The translations under genes and the position numbers were made by a program. The notes under the pieces are model-generated. The model searched no databases and was not told the origin of the DNA. It worked only from the letters and a program-made list of their open reading frames with translations. Below, piece after piece: positions 11,805-19,959 of a stretch of 21,397 nucleotides of DNA. This stretch comes from an uncultured Hungatella sp. GTDB lineage: Bacteria; Bacillota; Clostridia; Lachnospirales; Lachnospiraceae. How positions within the stretch are numbered: the first letter of the stretch is position 1; each line of letters opens with the position of its first letter. The stretch spans positions 1 through 21,397 of the forward strand of contig CAJUPQ010000060.1 of assembly GCA_910588505.1 (NCBI GenBank), written 5' to 3'.

Positions 11805-13826
11805 TCACACCTTATTCCCCTCCTCAACCACGATCTCCCCGTGCTCCACATACTTCCGCTCCATATCATGCCTCATCTTCCGGTTCTCCACCGTATCAAA
11901 CACAATGGAAAAATCATAGTCGTCCGGGTACAGCTCCTCAGCCGCCACATTAAGCTTCACCCTCTTATGGTTCACCCATATCTTCCTGTCCGCCAGCTGG
12001 ACCCGCAGCACACCCTTCTCATTGGCCCTCTCACACACAATACCGATCTTCCTGTCCGGGTACACCATCACACTGTCGCCGACAGAGAACTTCTCCGCTG
12101 CCTCCTGCCTCTTCGCCCCCGTCTTTCTCCTCCGAATCCCCGGAACCTTTTTCCTTCCAAGCGTTTCCTCCGCCCCTGAAAAATCCATTCCCGCCATCAT
12201 CCCGCCATAAGCCGTCTCCCTATCAGCCATCTCTCCATCCGCCGTCTCTCTGCGCACCATCTCCTCATTCACAGACGCCCCCCAGGCCCTCTCCGGCCTC
12301 ATATTCTTCCCATACGCCGCCTCCACAGCCGTCCGCAGCATATTCCTTGGCATCCCCATTTTCCTGGCAATATACAAAGCGCAGCTTTCCCCCGCCTCCC
12401 CAGGCACCAGCTGGTAAAGAGGCTGAAGGCTCTCCTTGTCAAACGTCATCCTGGCGTTGATCACCCCATCCGTCCTCTCCGCATAAGACTTTACCTCCGG
12501 GTAATGGGTCGTCACCAGAAAAATAGCCCCGCTCTTTTTCAGTTCCTCCAAGATAGCAATGGCAATCCCCATTCCCTCCGCAGGGTCCGTGCCGGAACCA
12601 AGCTCATCCATCACCACCAGGCTGTCCTGATTCACCCTCTTCAGAATATCCAGCACATTGGCAATATGGGCCGAAAAGGTGGACAGATTCTCCGAAAGGT
12701 TCTGCCCGTCCCCAATATCACAGAGAAAATTGCTGCTCATGGAAAGCGTCGCCTCCCTGCAGGGAACATGAAGCCCGCACTGCCCCATCATGGCCACCAG
12801 CGCCGCCGTCTTGATGGCGACGGTCTTTCCCCCGGTATTAGGCCCGGTGATCACAATCCCCCGCACACCTCCCCCGATCTCCAGGGACAAAGGCACGCAC
12901 ACCTTCCGGTCGATCAGCGGATGTCTCCCCTCTTTTATGACCATCCTCCTCTCCCTGTGAAACACCGGTTCCACCCCGTCATACTCCAGGCTAAGCCTTC
13001 CCCTGGAGAAAATAAAATCCAGCTTTTCCATCATCCGGATATTCTGCTCCATAGCCTCCCCCTTATCCGCAGCCATGGCGCTCAGTCCATAGAGGATCCG
13101 CCGCTCCTCATTCTCCTCATCAATCCGCAGAAGCTCCAGTTTCTCCTGCATGGCCCCCACCGACGCCGGCTCCATAAACAAGGTGTTCCCTGTAGAAGAC
13201 TTGTCGATCACACTGCCGTTTATCCGAAACTTGAACTCCTTCTTCACAGGCACGCACAGACGGCCGTTCCGCACGGTGCTGAAGCTGTCGGACATACACT
13301 CCTTGTTGGCCCTCATCACAGAATCCGCCTTCTCCCGCATGCCCGTCTCTGTCCTTCCGATATCCTCCCGCAGGGACCGCAGCAGCCTGGAAGCATTATC
13401 ATCCACCCGCCCGCTCCGGATGTGGAGATGAATCGCCTCCTTTAAATCCTCCAAACCGTTCAGATTCTCATCATAATAGGCCAGAGGAATCTCCTGCTGC
13501 CTGCCTTTGGCCAAATACCCTTTCAGCCTTCCCACCGCCACCAGGGCCATCTCAATATCCTCCAGCTGCCCTGGCGTAAGGCAGTCCCCCTTCCCGGCCT
13601 GGCAAATCCACTGACGGATTCCCTCCATGGACACAAGCGGCGGATTCCCCCATCCCTCTATCATCCTTCTGGCCTGGGTCGTCTCCCTCATCCTTACCTC
13701 CAGCTCCTGCTCCGACAAATAAGGCTCTATCCCCTCAATCTCCCGCTTCGCAAAATCCGTCAGCGCAAACCCTAACCAGATCTCCTTTATTCTATCAAAC
13801 TCCAGCGCTTTTTCCGTATTGATCAT
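11805..13826 (-). CDS. MutS2-like DNA mismatch/recombination ATPase lacking Smr domain
   Basis: This 673-aa protein belongs to the MutS superfamily, which acts on mismatches or branched recombination intermediates. Helical core/lever is at about 1-290. The ATPase has Walker A GPNTGGKT (328-335), the STFSAH helix (382-387), Walker B VVMDELGSG (404-412) and TTHYPEVKSYA (439-449). It has the MutS2 layout (no N-terminal mismatch domain), but the C-terminus ends after a basic linker and a KOW/Tudor-like patch (KFSVGDSVMVYPDRKIGIV). No Smr nuclease domain is present, unlike canonical MutS2 of about 780 residues. A degenerate ETADGEMADRETAYG repeat lies in the linker. The start is supported by AGAGAGG 11 nt upstream. 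Confidence 0.85.
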   Translation of the reverse strand: MINTEKALEFDRIKEIWLGFALTDFAKREIEGIEPYLSEQELEVRMRETTQARRMIEGWGNPPLVSMEGIRQWICQAGKGDCLTPGQLEDIEMALVAVGRLKGYLAKGRQQEIPLAYYDENLNGLEDLKEAIHLHIRSGRVDDNASRLLRSLREDIGRTETGMREKADSVMRANKECMSDSFSTVRNGRLCVPVKKEFKFRINGSVIDKSSTGNTLFMEPASVGAMQEKLELLRIDEENEERRILYGLSAMAADKGEAMEQNIRMMEKLDFIFSRGRLSLEYDGVEPVFHRERRMVIKEGRHPLIDRKVCVPLSLEIGGGVRGIVITGPNTGGKTVAIKTAALVAMMGQCGLHVPCREATLSMSSNFLCDIGDGQNLSENLSTFSAHIANVLDILKRVNQDSLVVMDELGSGTDPAEGMGIAIAILEELKKSGAIFLVTTHYPEVKSYAERTDGVINARMTFDKESLQPLYQLVPGEAGESCALYIARKMGMPRNMLRTAVEAAYGKNMRPERAWGASVNEEMVRRETADGEMADRETAYGGMMAGMDFSGAEETLGRKKVPGIRRRKTGAKRQEAAEKFSVGDSVMVYPDRKIGIVCERANEKGVLRVQLADRKIWVNHKRVKLNVAAEELYPDDYDFSIVFDTVENRKMRHDMERKYVEHGEIVVEEGNKV

Positions 13827-13872
13827 GTCTTTTCATTCCTCTCTTTCTTTTCCTAATCCTGCCGCCTTACGA

Positions 13873-13976
13873 CAGATTGGCAGATTGGCAGATTGACAGA
13901 TTGGCAGATTGGCAGATTGGCAGATCGGCAGACCAGAAGACCAACAGATCGACAGACCAGAAGACTGACAGACAAC
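13873..13976. repeat. Octanucleotide tandem repeat (CAGATTGG)n
   Basis: Thirteen consecutive 8-nt units. The first seven are CAGATTGG or single-base variants; the last six are more diverged (CAGACCAG, AAGACCAA, CAGATCGA, CAGACAAC and the like). The array lies 46 bp upstream of the MutS2-like start codon, in the expected promoter/leader region. Confidence 0.85.
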
Positions 13977-14090
13977 TATCCACCTCCCGCTCCCCGCCGG
14001 CCTCACTCCGCCTCACACCATCCCCCAGTACTGCCTTGCCAGTACGCCGCCATTACGTTCACTCCTGGTGTCCTGTTTCCGAACACAACA

Positions 14091-14116
14091 AAAGCATGGC
14101 CAAACAGCCATGCTTT
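14091..14116. terminator. Perfect 10-bp hairpin, possible bidirectional terminator
   Basis: AAAGCATGGC-CAAACA-GCCATGCTTT. It is flanked by modest A/T runs in both directions. It lies in the gene-free stretch upstream of the MutS2-like gene and would insulate it from minus-strand transcription entering from 14.3-14.6 kb. Confidence 0.5.
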
Positions 14117-14197
14117 CAACATCCAGAACCATCCCCTGATCCTGAAATCTATTCTTAAACTACGCAAAGCATCGTAAGGCAGACACGCCGGCACCAC

Positions 14198-14225
14198 AAA
14201 AAAAGCCGGCCTTCGGGCAGACTTT
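14198..14225 (-). terminator. Intrinsic terminator
   Basis: On the minus strand, AAAGTC/GGCTTT and GCC/GGC (one mismatch between them) close a CGAA tetraloop, followed by seven T residues. It ends a short transcript from the promoter at 14345-14373. Confidence 0.7.
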
Positions 14226-14338
14226 CAGAGGGAACTTAAACCTCCCGCATGAAAACCTTTCCCGGCAAATATTTAATTTGCGCTTCTCCTGTCTTCTGCC
14301 ACAATGCTAAACATACACTTACCTCTTTCTTTTATGAT
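14198..14338 (-). ncRNA. Candidate ~140-nt transcript (leader or small RNA)
   Basis: A consensus promoter and an intrinsic terminator bracket about 140 nt with no sizeable gene. The only frames are 13 codons (14273-14314, MFSIVAEDRRSAN, preceded by AGAGGT) and a 4-codon frame. It may be a small RNA, a peptide-encoding leader, or what remains after an operon was deleted. Confidence 0.4.
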
Positions 14339-14350
14339 AGCGCTATCATA
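14333..14350. promoter_or_regulatory. LacI-family-type operator, perfect 18-bp palindrome
   Basis: TATGATAGCGCTATCATA is a perfect palindrome with the central CG and TGATAGC-GCTATCA form typical of LacI/GalR-family operators. It contains the whole -10 element of the minus-strand promoter, so binding would block transcription. No LacI-family gene is in the window. Confidence 0.7.
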
Positions 14351-14373
14351 TATCAAACGCAGGTAACTGTCAA
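14345..14373 (-). promoter_or_regulatory. Promoter under the palindromic operator
   Basis: TTGACA (14368-14373), 17 bp, TATGAT (14345-14350) on the minus strand. Confidence 0.75.
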
Positions 14374-14426
14374 CCTTATTTTTAGGAAGTCATCACTTAT
14401 TACTGTTCACAGGGTATCTTCTTGTG

Positions 14427-14606
14427 TCATACTTCACTGCCGCTGTCATAAACTGCCCCCGACATCTCCCGTTCTCCCCGCTTCTCCCCCACAGTCCGAT
14501 TCTCCTTTGCCAATGCACCGCCAAACACCGGTTCCTCCTTTGCAGTCTGCCCGTCGTCCTCACGGTCTACAAACCTCTCCCTGGAAAGCAGCCTCTCCCA
14601 CTCCAT
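14427..14606 (-). pseudogene. Short frame, possible 5' fragment of a dGTP triphosphohydrolase gene
   Basis: A 59-aa frame starting MEWERLLSRERF with GGAGGGG 5 nt upstream and a consensus promoter (14657-14685). The first dozen residues resemble the start of clostridial dGTPases, but the following residues are polar and unlike any domain, and no HD motif follows before the stop. It is probably a gene start whose body was deleted; it could also be a small unrelated gene. Confidence 0.35.
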
Positions 14607-14656
14607 ATACACCCCTCCATAAATGATTTTCATAGGATTTCTAATAAGAAGTCAGT

Positions 14657-14685
14657 ATTGTAACACTATTATTGGTTTTTTTCAA
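14657..14685 (-). promoter_or_regulatory. Promoter for the 14606 frame
   Basis: On the minus strand TTGAAA (14680-14685), 17 bp, TACAAT (14657-14662). It is well formed although no intact gene follows. Confidence 0.6.
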
Positions 14686-14896
14686 TATATTTTATGCCAT
14701 TTGTCGGCTTTATATATCACAGCCTGCAAAAAGAGAAGAAAAAGTGTCGAAAAAGCCCCTGGCAATCATTTTAACAGCTACAAACGGCCCCGCCGAAACA
14801 TTTATGCGTGTACCGGACTCTTACATCTGGGGAAAGCTCTCCTTATAAGAAATGGAAACCCGAATCGACCAATTAGAATATTGGGGAGCATAATCT

Positions 14897-15061
14897 ATGA
14901 GCGGCGGAAAATACTGCTATCCGGACAGTGAATATGCAGATTATCATGATATCGGGGGAAAATCGGAACGGTTGTTTCATAAATACAAAGCCTTTGACTG
15001 GACAGAAAGAAATGAATTATGGAGCATTCATCCTCACCCCACCCCCACATTCCTCCCATAA
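14897..15061 (+). pseudogene. Short frame, possible Fic-family N-terminal fragment
   Basis: A 54-aa frame beginning MSGGKYCYPDSE with GGGGAG (14883-14888) as ribosome-binding site. The opening resembles the MS-x-YCYPDSD start of many Fic-family proteins. It then diverges and runs 28 bp into the antisense end of the permease gene. A 13-codon frame (14852-14893) precedes it. Likely a remnant; weakly supported. Confidence 0.3.
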
Positions 15062-16944
15062 GCCTTCACCGACACCCAATAAAACCCTCCAAACACCGCC
15101 ATCACCACCCCAACGCTGACCACATTCACCATCCGCAGGTCTGCGTACATCATTTTCCCAAGAGCCCCCACAGAAAACAGCGACGAAACCGCCATCACCC
15201 CAAAGGTGACCCCATAAGCCACCCCCAGCTCAGCCATAATAGACTTCCGAAGGCTCTCCCGGTCAACCCCCATTTTCACCATAACCCCGTACCGTTCCCG
15301 CTCCTCAAACCCGTCATTGTACAATTTCATAAACATAATACTGCCGCTTGCCAAAATAAACACCAGGAACATAAAAATGCAGATCGAATACGTCACCTTC
15401 ACCCAGTCCAGCTCATTGTTCTTCGGGTCTACGGCCACTCTGCCCAGGTTCTCACTCTCAGCCAGCCCGGCCATCACCCCGTCCACCCTCTCCTTTGCCT
15501 CCTCAAACCGCTCCATATCCCCGATCCGATAATTGTAGGTGTACATCACCTGCCCCATTGGCAAAAGCCGCTCATACTCCCTGTCGCTGACTGCGTAAAA
15601 ACTCATGCTCTCCTGCAGATATCCCAGATAGGGGTTGACAGTCTCCTCCACCTGCCGATAAGTCTTTCCCCCGATTTCCACCTCTCTCCCCTGCGTATCC
15701 GTAATCAGGGACATAAGATAAAGGTGGGACACCTGTATTACCTCATCATCTCCAAGGCCTTCCGTCTCAAAAGACATGCCTGTATCCTCCGCCGCCTGTT
15801 TCAGCCTGGAAAAAGGCAGAACCCCATACCTTGCAGACACAAACCGTCCCGAATCCACCGCCGAAGAAGGAAGGCTCAGCACGGGGATCATGGAAGAAGC
15901 CGTAATCTCACCGGAGCTCTCAATAGCCTCCCTGGCCCGCTGATCCAGATCATCCCTGGAGCTTAACAGCTGAAAGGTGTATGTGTTCTCAAACTGTATA
16001 ATGCTGTCATATCTTCCGTTCATGGCAAACCCTGTGGCCAGGGCAGTCACCGAACACAGCATTAAAACGCACACCATAGCATAAGTCCGGTAATTCTTCT
16101 TCATGCGGAAAATAACACTGTTGACCCAGAGCGTCCTCTGCCTCTGGTACAGAAACCCCTTATTGTCCGCCAATGACTGAAACACAAAGGGGATCAGCCC
16201 GCCAAACAGCAGGTAAACCCCGGCTGTCACAAGCACCACCGCCGTAAAAGCATTTCCCATGGTCCCGGCGCTACTCTCCTTCACCGCCAGATAATACCCG
16301 GTCCCCAGCACGTTAATACCCAGCACCGCCTTGATCACAAGAAAGCCTATGTTGGACTTTACATACTCATTCTGTTTCGCCGCCAGGATCATGTTGAGGA
16401 CGCTGCTCCTTACAATGCTCACATACCCCTTCACCACAAAGATCATGTACACGGCCAGGTATATTTCCGCTGTCAGGAGCATCGGCTTTACCCCTGGCAC
16501 AAATCCGATCTCCACCGACACCTCCGAAACCGCCAGCAGGATCATCTGAAACAGCCCGGAGCATAAACCTCCCAGGGCCAGCCCCAGAAAAAGCGCCGCA
16601 AGCCCCGTAAAAGTAGTCTCCAGAAAATACAGCTCCCCGATCTTCTCATTGGACAATCCCATAAACATGTACACACCCATCTCTTTCTTCCGCCTGGTAA
16701 GAAACACATTGGTGGCGTACCAAATGAAAAAGAACATAAAACACCCCAGCACAAAAGAGATCACATTGATAATGATGGCCACATACTCCCCGTTTCTGGA
16801 CCCCAGCACCTCAAAAGCCCCGGAATACCGGATATTCTGAAAATTAAACAGCACCAGTATGGTAAACGCCATGGACAAAATCAGGGACAGGTAATTGCGG
16901 AAACTGTTTCTGAAATTGACCAAAGACAGCCTTACGATTCCCAT
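15034..16944 (-). CDS. bceB: Bce-type ABC transporter permease (FtsX-like)
   Basis: This 636-aa membrane permease works with the upstream ATPase in sensing and detoxifying peptide antibiotics such as bacitracin-like compounds. About ten membrane segments are visible. The first is at 18-38 and others lie near 53-78, 107-135, 155-172, 200-220, 230-255 and 288-308. A large extracellular loop of roughly 210 residues follows (about 310-520), then three C-terminal segments (from about 525, 575 and 605). That long loop between segments 7 and 8 is the family's ligand-sensing hallmark. The start overlaps the ATPase end by 13 bp. Substrate specificity cannot be read from sequence. Confidence 0.88.
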   Translation of the reverse strand: MGIVRLSLVNFRNSFRNYLSLILSMAFTILVLFNFQNIRYSGAFEVLGSRNGEYVAIIINVISFVLGCFMFFFIWYATNVFLTRRKKEMGVYMFMGLSNEKIGELYFLETTFTGLAALFLGLALGGLCSGLFQMILLAVSEVSVEIGFVPGVKPMLLTAEIYLAVYMIFVVKGYVSIVRSSVLNMILAAKQNEYVKSNIGFLVIKAVLGINVLGTGYYLAVKESSAGTMGNAFTAVVLVTAGVYLLFGGLIPFVFQSLADNKGFLYQRQRTLWVNSVIFRMKKNYRTYAMVCVLMLCSVTALATGFAMNGRYDSIIQFENTYTFQLLSSRDDLDQRAREAIESSGEITASSMIPVLSLPSSAVDSGRFVSARYGVLPFSRLKQAAEDTGMSFETEGLGDDEVIQVSHLYLMSLITDTQGREVEIGGKTYRQVEETVNPYLGYLQESMSFYAVSDREYERLLPMGQVMYTYNYRIGDMERFEEAKERVDGVMAGLAESENLGRVAVDPKNNELDWVKVTYSICIFMFLVFILASGSIMFMKLYNDGFEERERYGVMVKMGVDRESLRKSIMAELGVAYGVTFGVMAVSSLFSVGALGKMMYADLRMVNVVSVGVVMAVFGGFYWVSVKAYGRNVGVG

Positions 16945-17726
16945 GAAAAATCACCTCCCATAGAGGTCTGGACATCCACGATCCGGTCGTAAAACTCTTT
17001 CCTGTCCGTTCCCCTGCTGATCCTGCACCGGATAACCCCGTCGCTTAACATGTACACATCCTTTGCGTAGGAGGCGCTGAAAGGGTCATGGGTCACCATG
17101 AGGATGGTGGCCTGGCCCCTGTCATTGACCGCCCGCAGACACTCCAAAAGCTCCCTTCCCGCCTTGGAATCAAGAGCCCCTGTAGGCTCATCGGCGAAAA
17201 TGATCTCCGGCTCCGTGATCAGGGCCCGGCAGGCCGCCCCCCGCTGCTTCTGACCGCCCGACAGCTGGTAGGGATATTTCCGCAAATGCTCCTTCAGCCC
17301 GAATTTTTCCGCCATCTGTGCGGTCCTTTCCACACAGGCCTTTCCCGGCACTCCGTTTAAAGACAGAGGCAGGGCGATGTTGTCCTGGAGGGTCATGGTG
17401 TCCAGCAGATTGTAATCCTGGAACACAAACCCGATCTTATCCCTCCGAAGCCTGGACAGCTCCCGGATAGAGGCCCTGGTAATGTCCTCATTGTCCAGCA
17501 TCACCGTCCCCTGGGTGGGCTTGTCAATGGTGGACAGGATATTTAGCAGCGTGGTCTTTCCGGAGCCCGACGGCCCCATGATGGCTATAAAATCATTCTT
17601 GTAAATAGTCAGGTCAATGCCCATCAAAACCTTTGTCTGAAACCCTTTGGCCCCGTAGGTCTTAATCAGGTTCTTCACTTCCGCCACCTTCTGGCGGGAA
17701 ATGGGGGATATTTCATTTTGTGTCAT
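16932..17726 (-). CDS. bceA: Bce-type ABC transporter ATPase
   Basis: This 264-aa protein is the nucleotide-binding subunit for the permease. It has Walker A GPSGSGKT (51-58), the Q-loop (FQDYN), signature LSGGQ (155-159), Walker B IIFADE (175-180), the PTGALD D-loop and switch His213 (VTHD), all intact, as in the LolD/MacB/BceA branch. AAAGGAG precedes ATG 17726. It is separated from the kinase gene by 215 bp that hold a terminator and a TTTACA/TGTAAA palindrome. Bce systems usually place the inducible transporter promoter here, so the response regulator probably controls it. Confidence 0.9.
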   Translation of the reverse strand: MTQNEISPISRQKVAEVKNLIKTYGAKGFQTKVLMGIDLTIYKNDFIAIMGPSGSGKTTLLNILSTIDKPTQGTVMLDNEDITRASIRELSRLRRDKIGFVFQDYNLLDTMTLQDNIALPLSLNGVPGKACVERTAQMAEKFGLKEHLRKYPYQLSGGQKQRGAACRALITEPEIIFADEPTGALDSKAGRELLECLRAVNDRGQATILMVTHDPFSASYAKDVYMLSDGVIRCRISRGTDRKEFYDRIVDVQTSMGGDFSWES

Positions 17727-17925
17727 TTCCGTGATTCTCCTTTTTCAGTGTCAGGGAGCCGGGATCCAAGGGCTGCGGCATCCTGGAACGCCTTCCCGCC
17801 CCTCTTCCTTTTAGCGGACCTTTGCCATTTACCGCTTGCCATTTGCCAAACCTTTGCTTCCCTCTCTGCTCCCTGCTTTACAAGTGTAAACCATATTCCG
17901 CCAAAAATCCTTACATCTCCATTAC
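17727..17925 (-). promoter_or_regulatory. Intergenic control region of the Bce transporter, with candidate regulator box
   Basis: It contains the palindrome TTTACA-AG-TGTAAA (17877-17890) and two further TGTAA words (17911-17915, 17921-17925 on the minus strand). They lie between the kinase terminator and the ATPase start. Bce-type response regulators recognise TTACA/TGTAA-like inverted repeats, as I recall. No clean -35/-10 pair was found. Confidence 0.4.
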
Positions 17926-17964
17926 AAAAAAAGCGGCAGCATTACATTTTTACGCCGCCGCTTT
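17926..17964 (-). terminator. Terminator overlapping the kinase stop codon
   Basis: On the minus strand AAAGCGGCGGC pairs with GCTGCCGCTTT (11 bp, one G-U) and seven T residues follow. The kinase's final codons GTA AAA ATG TAA form the loop. It separates the regulator pair from the transporter pair. Confidence 0.8.
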
Positions 17965-18988
17965 TCCCGGTATCAAAGGCTGCCGCCTGTTGACCTTTGC
18001 CTGTCAAGAAAGTAATACAAAATCTGGTATACCTGCCATACTCACTCTCCACATGAATCTCATGCCCCAGCCTGTCCATGATCTTCGCGGCCATGTAAAG
18101 CCCCATTCCCGTGGACTTGTACCTTCCGTTGTGATAATTGCTCCCTGTATACCCCTTCTCAAAAATCCTCCTGATGTCCGTTTTCCGGATTCCCTCCCCG
18201 TTATCTTCCACAAACAGCTTTGTCTCTTCCTGCTCCCCCTCCGTCCATATGGAAAGCCTCCCAGTCTCCTCCGGCTCTCCCTCCTCTGGCCTCCGTTTAT
18301 ACTTAATGGCGTTGCCGATCAGCTGGTCCAGCACATACACCATCCAGGAGGCATCCGTGTAGACCTGAGCCTCCCCCACATCCACCTGAATCTCAAACCC
18401 CTTCTGAATCAGAAAAAACCGGTTATTTTTCAGGGAAGTCCTGACACACTCCCCCAACCTGGTCCTCTTCACCTGGATATCCAGCAGCGGGCTCTGCAGC
18501 TTGCACCCCAAAAGCAGGGAATTAATCTGCCTCTTCATCCTCTCCAGCTGCTCACGCAGCTCCATCCTCAGCTCCTTGTCTTCAATCCTCTCATCCATCA
18601 ACAGCCCGGCAGCCAGAGGAATCTTCAGCTCATGGCCCCATCTGGCCACATAGTCCTGAAGGCTGCGGTTCTCCTCATACAGCCGGTCCATCTGTCTCTC
18701 CAAAACCCTGACATCATGCTCCGCAATCTCCCGGTTCTCAAAATCAGGGAGCATGCGGCACATAAGATCCTCCTGGCCCATCATCTCCTCCACCTTGCAC
18801 CTGTACCCCCGGAATCTCCGCCAGTCCATCCCGGTCAGACATCCCATAGCCGCCAGAAAAAGGATATCCAGATAAACCAGATATCCCCCTTTCCCGTCCT
18901 GGATAAAGAAGAAAAAGTAAAGGTTAAACCCTGCCCACACTGCCGCCGAAAGCCCAAACTTATCCATCCACCGCTTCCCGTACTTCAT
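17942..18988 (-). CDS. bceS: Intramembrane-sensing histidine kinase (Bce type)
   Basis: This 348-aa protein has two closely spaced N-terminal membrane segments (about 12-30 and 36-53) and almost no extracellular part, the intramembrane-sensing architecture. The H-box is RWGHELKIPLA (His119), the N-box DQLIGNAIKYK (Asn226), G1 EDNGEGI (261-267) and G2 STGMGLYM (292-299). Such kinases do not bind the drug themselves; they read the transport activity of the partner permease. It overlaps the response-regulator stop by 4 bp, so the pair is co-translated. The C-terminus runs into the terminator hairpin. Confidence 0.88.
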   Translation of the reverse strand: MKYGKRWMDKFGLSAAVWAGFNLYFFFFIQDGKGGYLVYLDILFLAAMGCLTGMDWRRFRGYRCKVEEMMGQEDLMCRMLPDFENREIAEHDVRVLERQMDRLYEENRSLQDYVARWGHELKIPLAAGLLMDERIEDKELRMELREQLERMKRQINSLLLGCKLQSPLLDIQVKRTRLGECVRTSLKNNRFFLIQKGFEIQVDVGEAQVYTDASWMVYVLDQLIGNAIKYKRRPEEGEPEETGRLSIWTEGEQEETKLFVEDNGEGIRKTDIRRIFEKGYTGSNYHNGRYKSTGMGLYMAAKIMDRLGHEIHVESEYGRYTRFCITFLTGKGQQAAAFDTGKSGGVKM

Positions 18989-19653
18989 GGTATAAAATAC
19001 CCCTGCCCTTTCTTCGTTTCGATCATCTCTCCGCCGCAGGCAGATTTTAACTTACTCCTCAGCCTGCTGATCATGGTGGTCAGCGTCCCGTCGGACACAT
19101 ACTCATCCGTCTCCCACAGATCCGTCATCAGCTCCTCCCTGGTGACCACGTCCGGGTGGTTCTCCGCCAGCCTTGCCACCACCCGCCGTTCGGATTTGGT
19201 CAGCTCAACCTCCCTCTCCCCAAAGTACAGGGCCATTTGTCCCAGGTCAAAGTACAGCTTCTCCCCCAGAAACACCTGCTCCCTCACCTTGTACTCATAG
19301 GTCCTGCGAAGCATGGCCTGAATCTTGGCCTTTAAGAGCTCCAGCTGAAAAGGCTTCTCCACATAGTCGTCCCCGCCCTGGGCCATGGCCATGATCTTGT
19401 CCCTATCATCGCCCCGGCTGCTGATGTAGAGAACCGGAACCTTGGACACCTGCCGAATCTGGCTGCACCAGTAGAACCCGTCGTAGTAGGGAAGATTAAT
19501 ATCCATGAGAACCATCTGGGGGCGGTAATGGGAAAATTCCTCCATAATGCTGTCAAACCCCTCCGGTATCTTCGTCTCATATCCCCACCGCATGAGAAAA
19601 GACGCAATCTCACGGGCCAGGGTCTCATCATCCTCAATAATCAGAATCTTCAT
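18985..19653 (-). CDS. bceR: OmpR-family response regulator (Bce type)
   Basis: This 222-aa protein has a receiver domain with acidic Asp8/Asp9, phospho-acceptor Asp51 (VLMDINLP) and Lys100 (VEKPF). The C-terminal winged helix (about 125-220) has VELTKSERRVVARL, LMTDLWETDEYVSDGTLTT and a KGQGYFI wing. AGGAGG lies 8 nt before ATG 19653. It is the first gene of the module and is co-transcribed with the kinase. Its likely target is the transporter promoter at 17727-17925. Confidence 0.9.
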   Translation of the reverse strand: MKILIIEDDETLAREIASFLMRWGYETKIPEGFDSIMEEFSHYRPQMVLMDINLPYYDGFYWCSQIRQVSKVPVLYISSRGDDRDKIMAMAQGGDDYVEKPFQLELLKAKIQAMLRRTYEYKVREQVFLGEKLYFDLGQMALYFGEREVELTKSERRVVARLAENHPDVVTREELMTDLWETDEYVSDGTLTTMISRLRSKLKSACGGEMIETKKGQGYFIP

Positions 19654-19674
19654 GGCTTTGGCCTCCTGACCCCT

Positions 19675-19703
19675 ATTTTACCAAAAGACACCCTGACTTT
19701 CCA
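19675..19703 (-). promoter_or_regulatory. Probable promoter of the regulator-kinase operon
   Basis: On the minus strand TGGAAA (19698-19703), 17 bp, TAAAAT (19675-19680). It is a moderate match just upstream of the AGGAGG of the response regulator. Confidence 0.4.
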
Positions 19704-19959
19704 TCCTTTTTTGCAAAATCCCTCAAGCCAAAATCACTCAACCGTTACTGTTCACTGACCATTTAAAACCGCCTGCGGTGGTGAGCGGCCTGGTCCTCTG
19801 CCATTACGTACCCCCATGCCAGGCAGCGTGGTGCTCGACACGGGAGTACACAATAGCACTCAGCCCTCCCTCAATCCGTCTGCTCCCAGACATCCCCGGC
19901 TCATGCTTCTGCCCTCCCTCCACACAAGATACAGAGAAAGGGCTGTGGCCAGCAGATCA
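19704..19959. other. Gene-free spacer
   Basis: No ribosome-binding site plus protein-like frame was seen on either strand. It lies between the Bce operon promoter and the MATE fragment and probably contains decayed sequence. Confidence 0.5.

Larger units (their letters stand above)
13977..14426. other. Intergenic stretch without intact genes
   Basis: No protein-like frame with a ribosome-binding site was found on either strand. It contains the 14091-14116 hairpin, a strong minus-strand terminator (14198-14225), and a LacI-type palindrome with an overlapping promoter (14333-14373). Confidence 0.6.

Noticed and set aside
12504..13445. Plus-strand open frame of 313 codons
   Set aside because: Antisense to the MutS2-like ATPase, whose motifs are intact; Pro/His-rich composition shows it is a shadow.
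13873..13976. CRISPR array
   Set aside because: Units are 8 nt and directly abutting, with no spacers; it is a microsatellite-like tandem repeat.
13877..14177. Plus-strand frames through the octanucleotide array
   Set aside because: The repeats stay open in several frames only because the 8-nt unit lacks stops; no start signal or family similarity.
14003..14197. 64-codon minus-strand frame
   Set aside because: No ribosome-binding site, it passes through a terminator-like hairpin, and no family is recognisable.
15019..15966. Plus-strand open frame of 315 codons
   Set aside because: Antisense shadow of the Bce permease, His/Pro-rich, no start signal.
17822..19300. Plus-strand open frame of 492 codons
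   Set aside because: It is antisense to the kinase and response regulator, is Pro/His/Leu-rich, has no ribosome-binding site, and is explained by the GC-rich codon use of the real genes.
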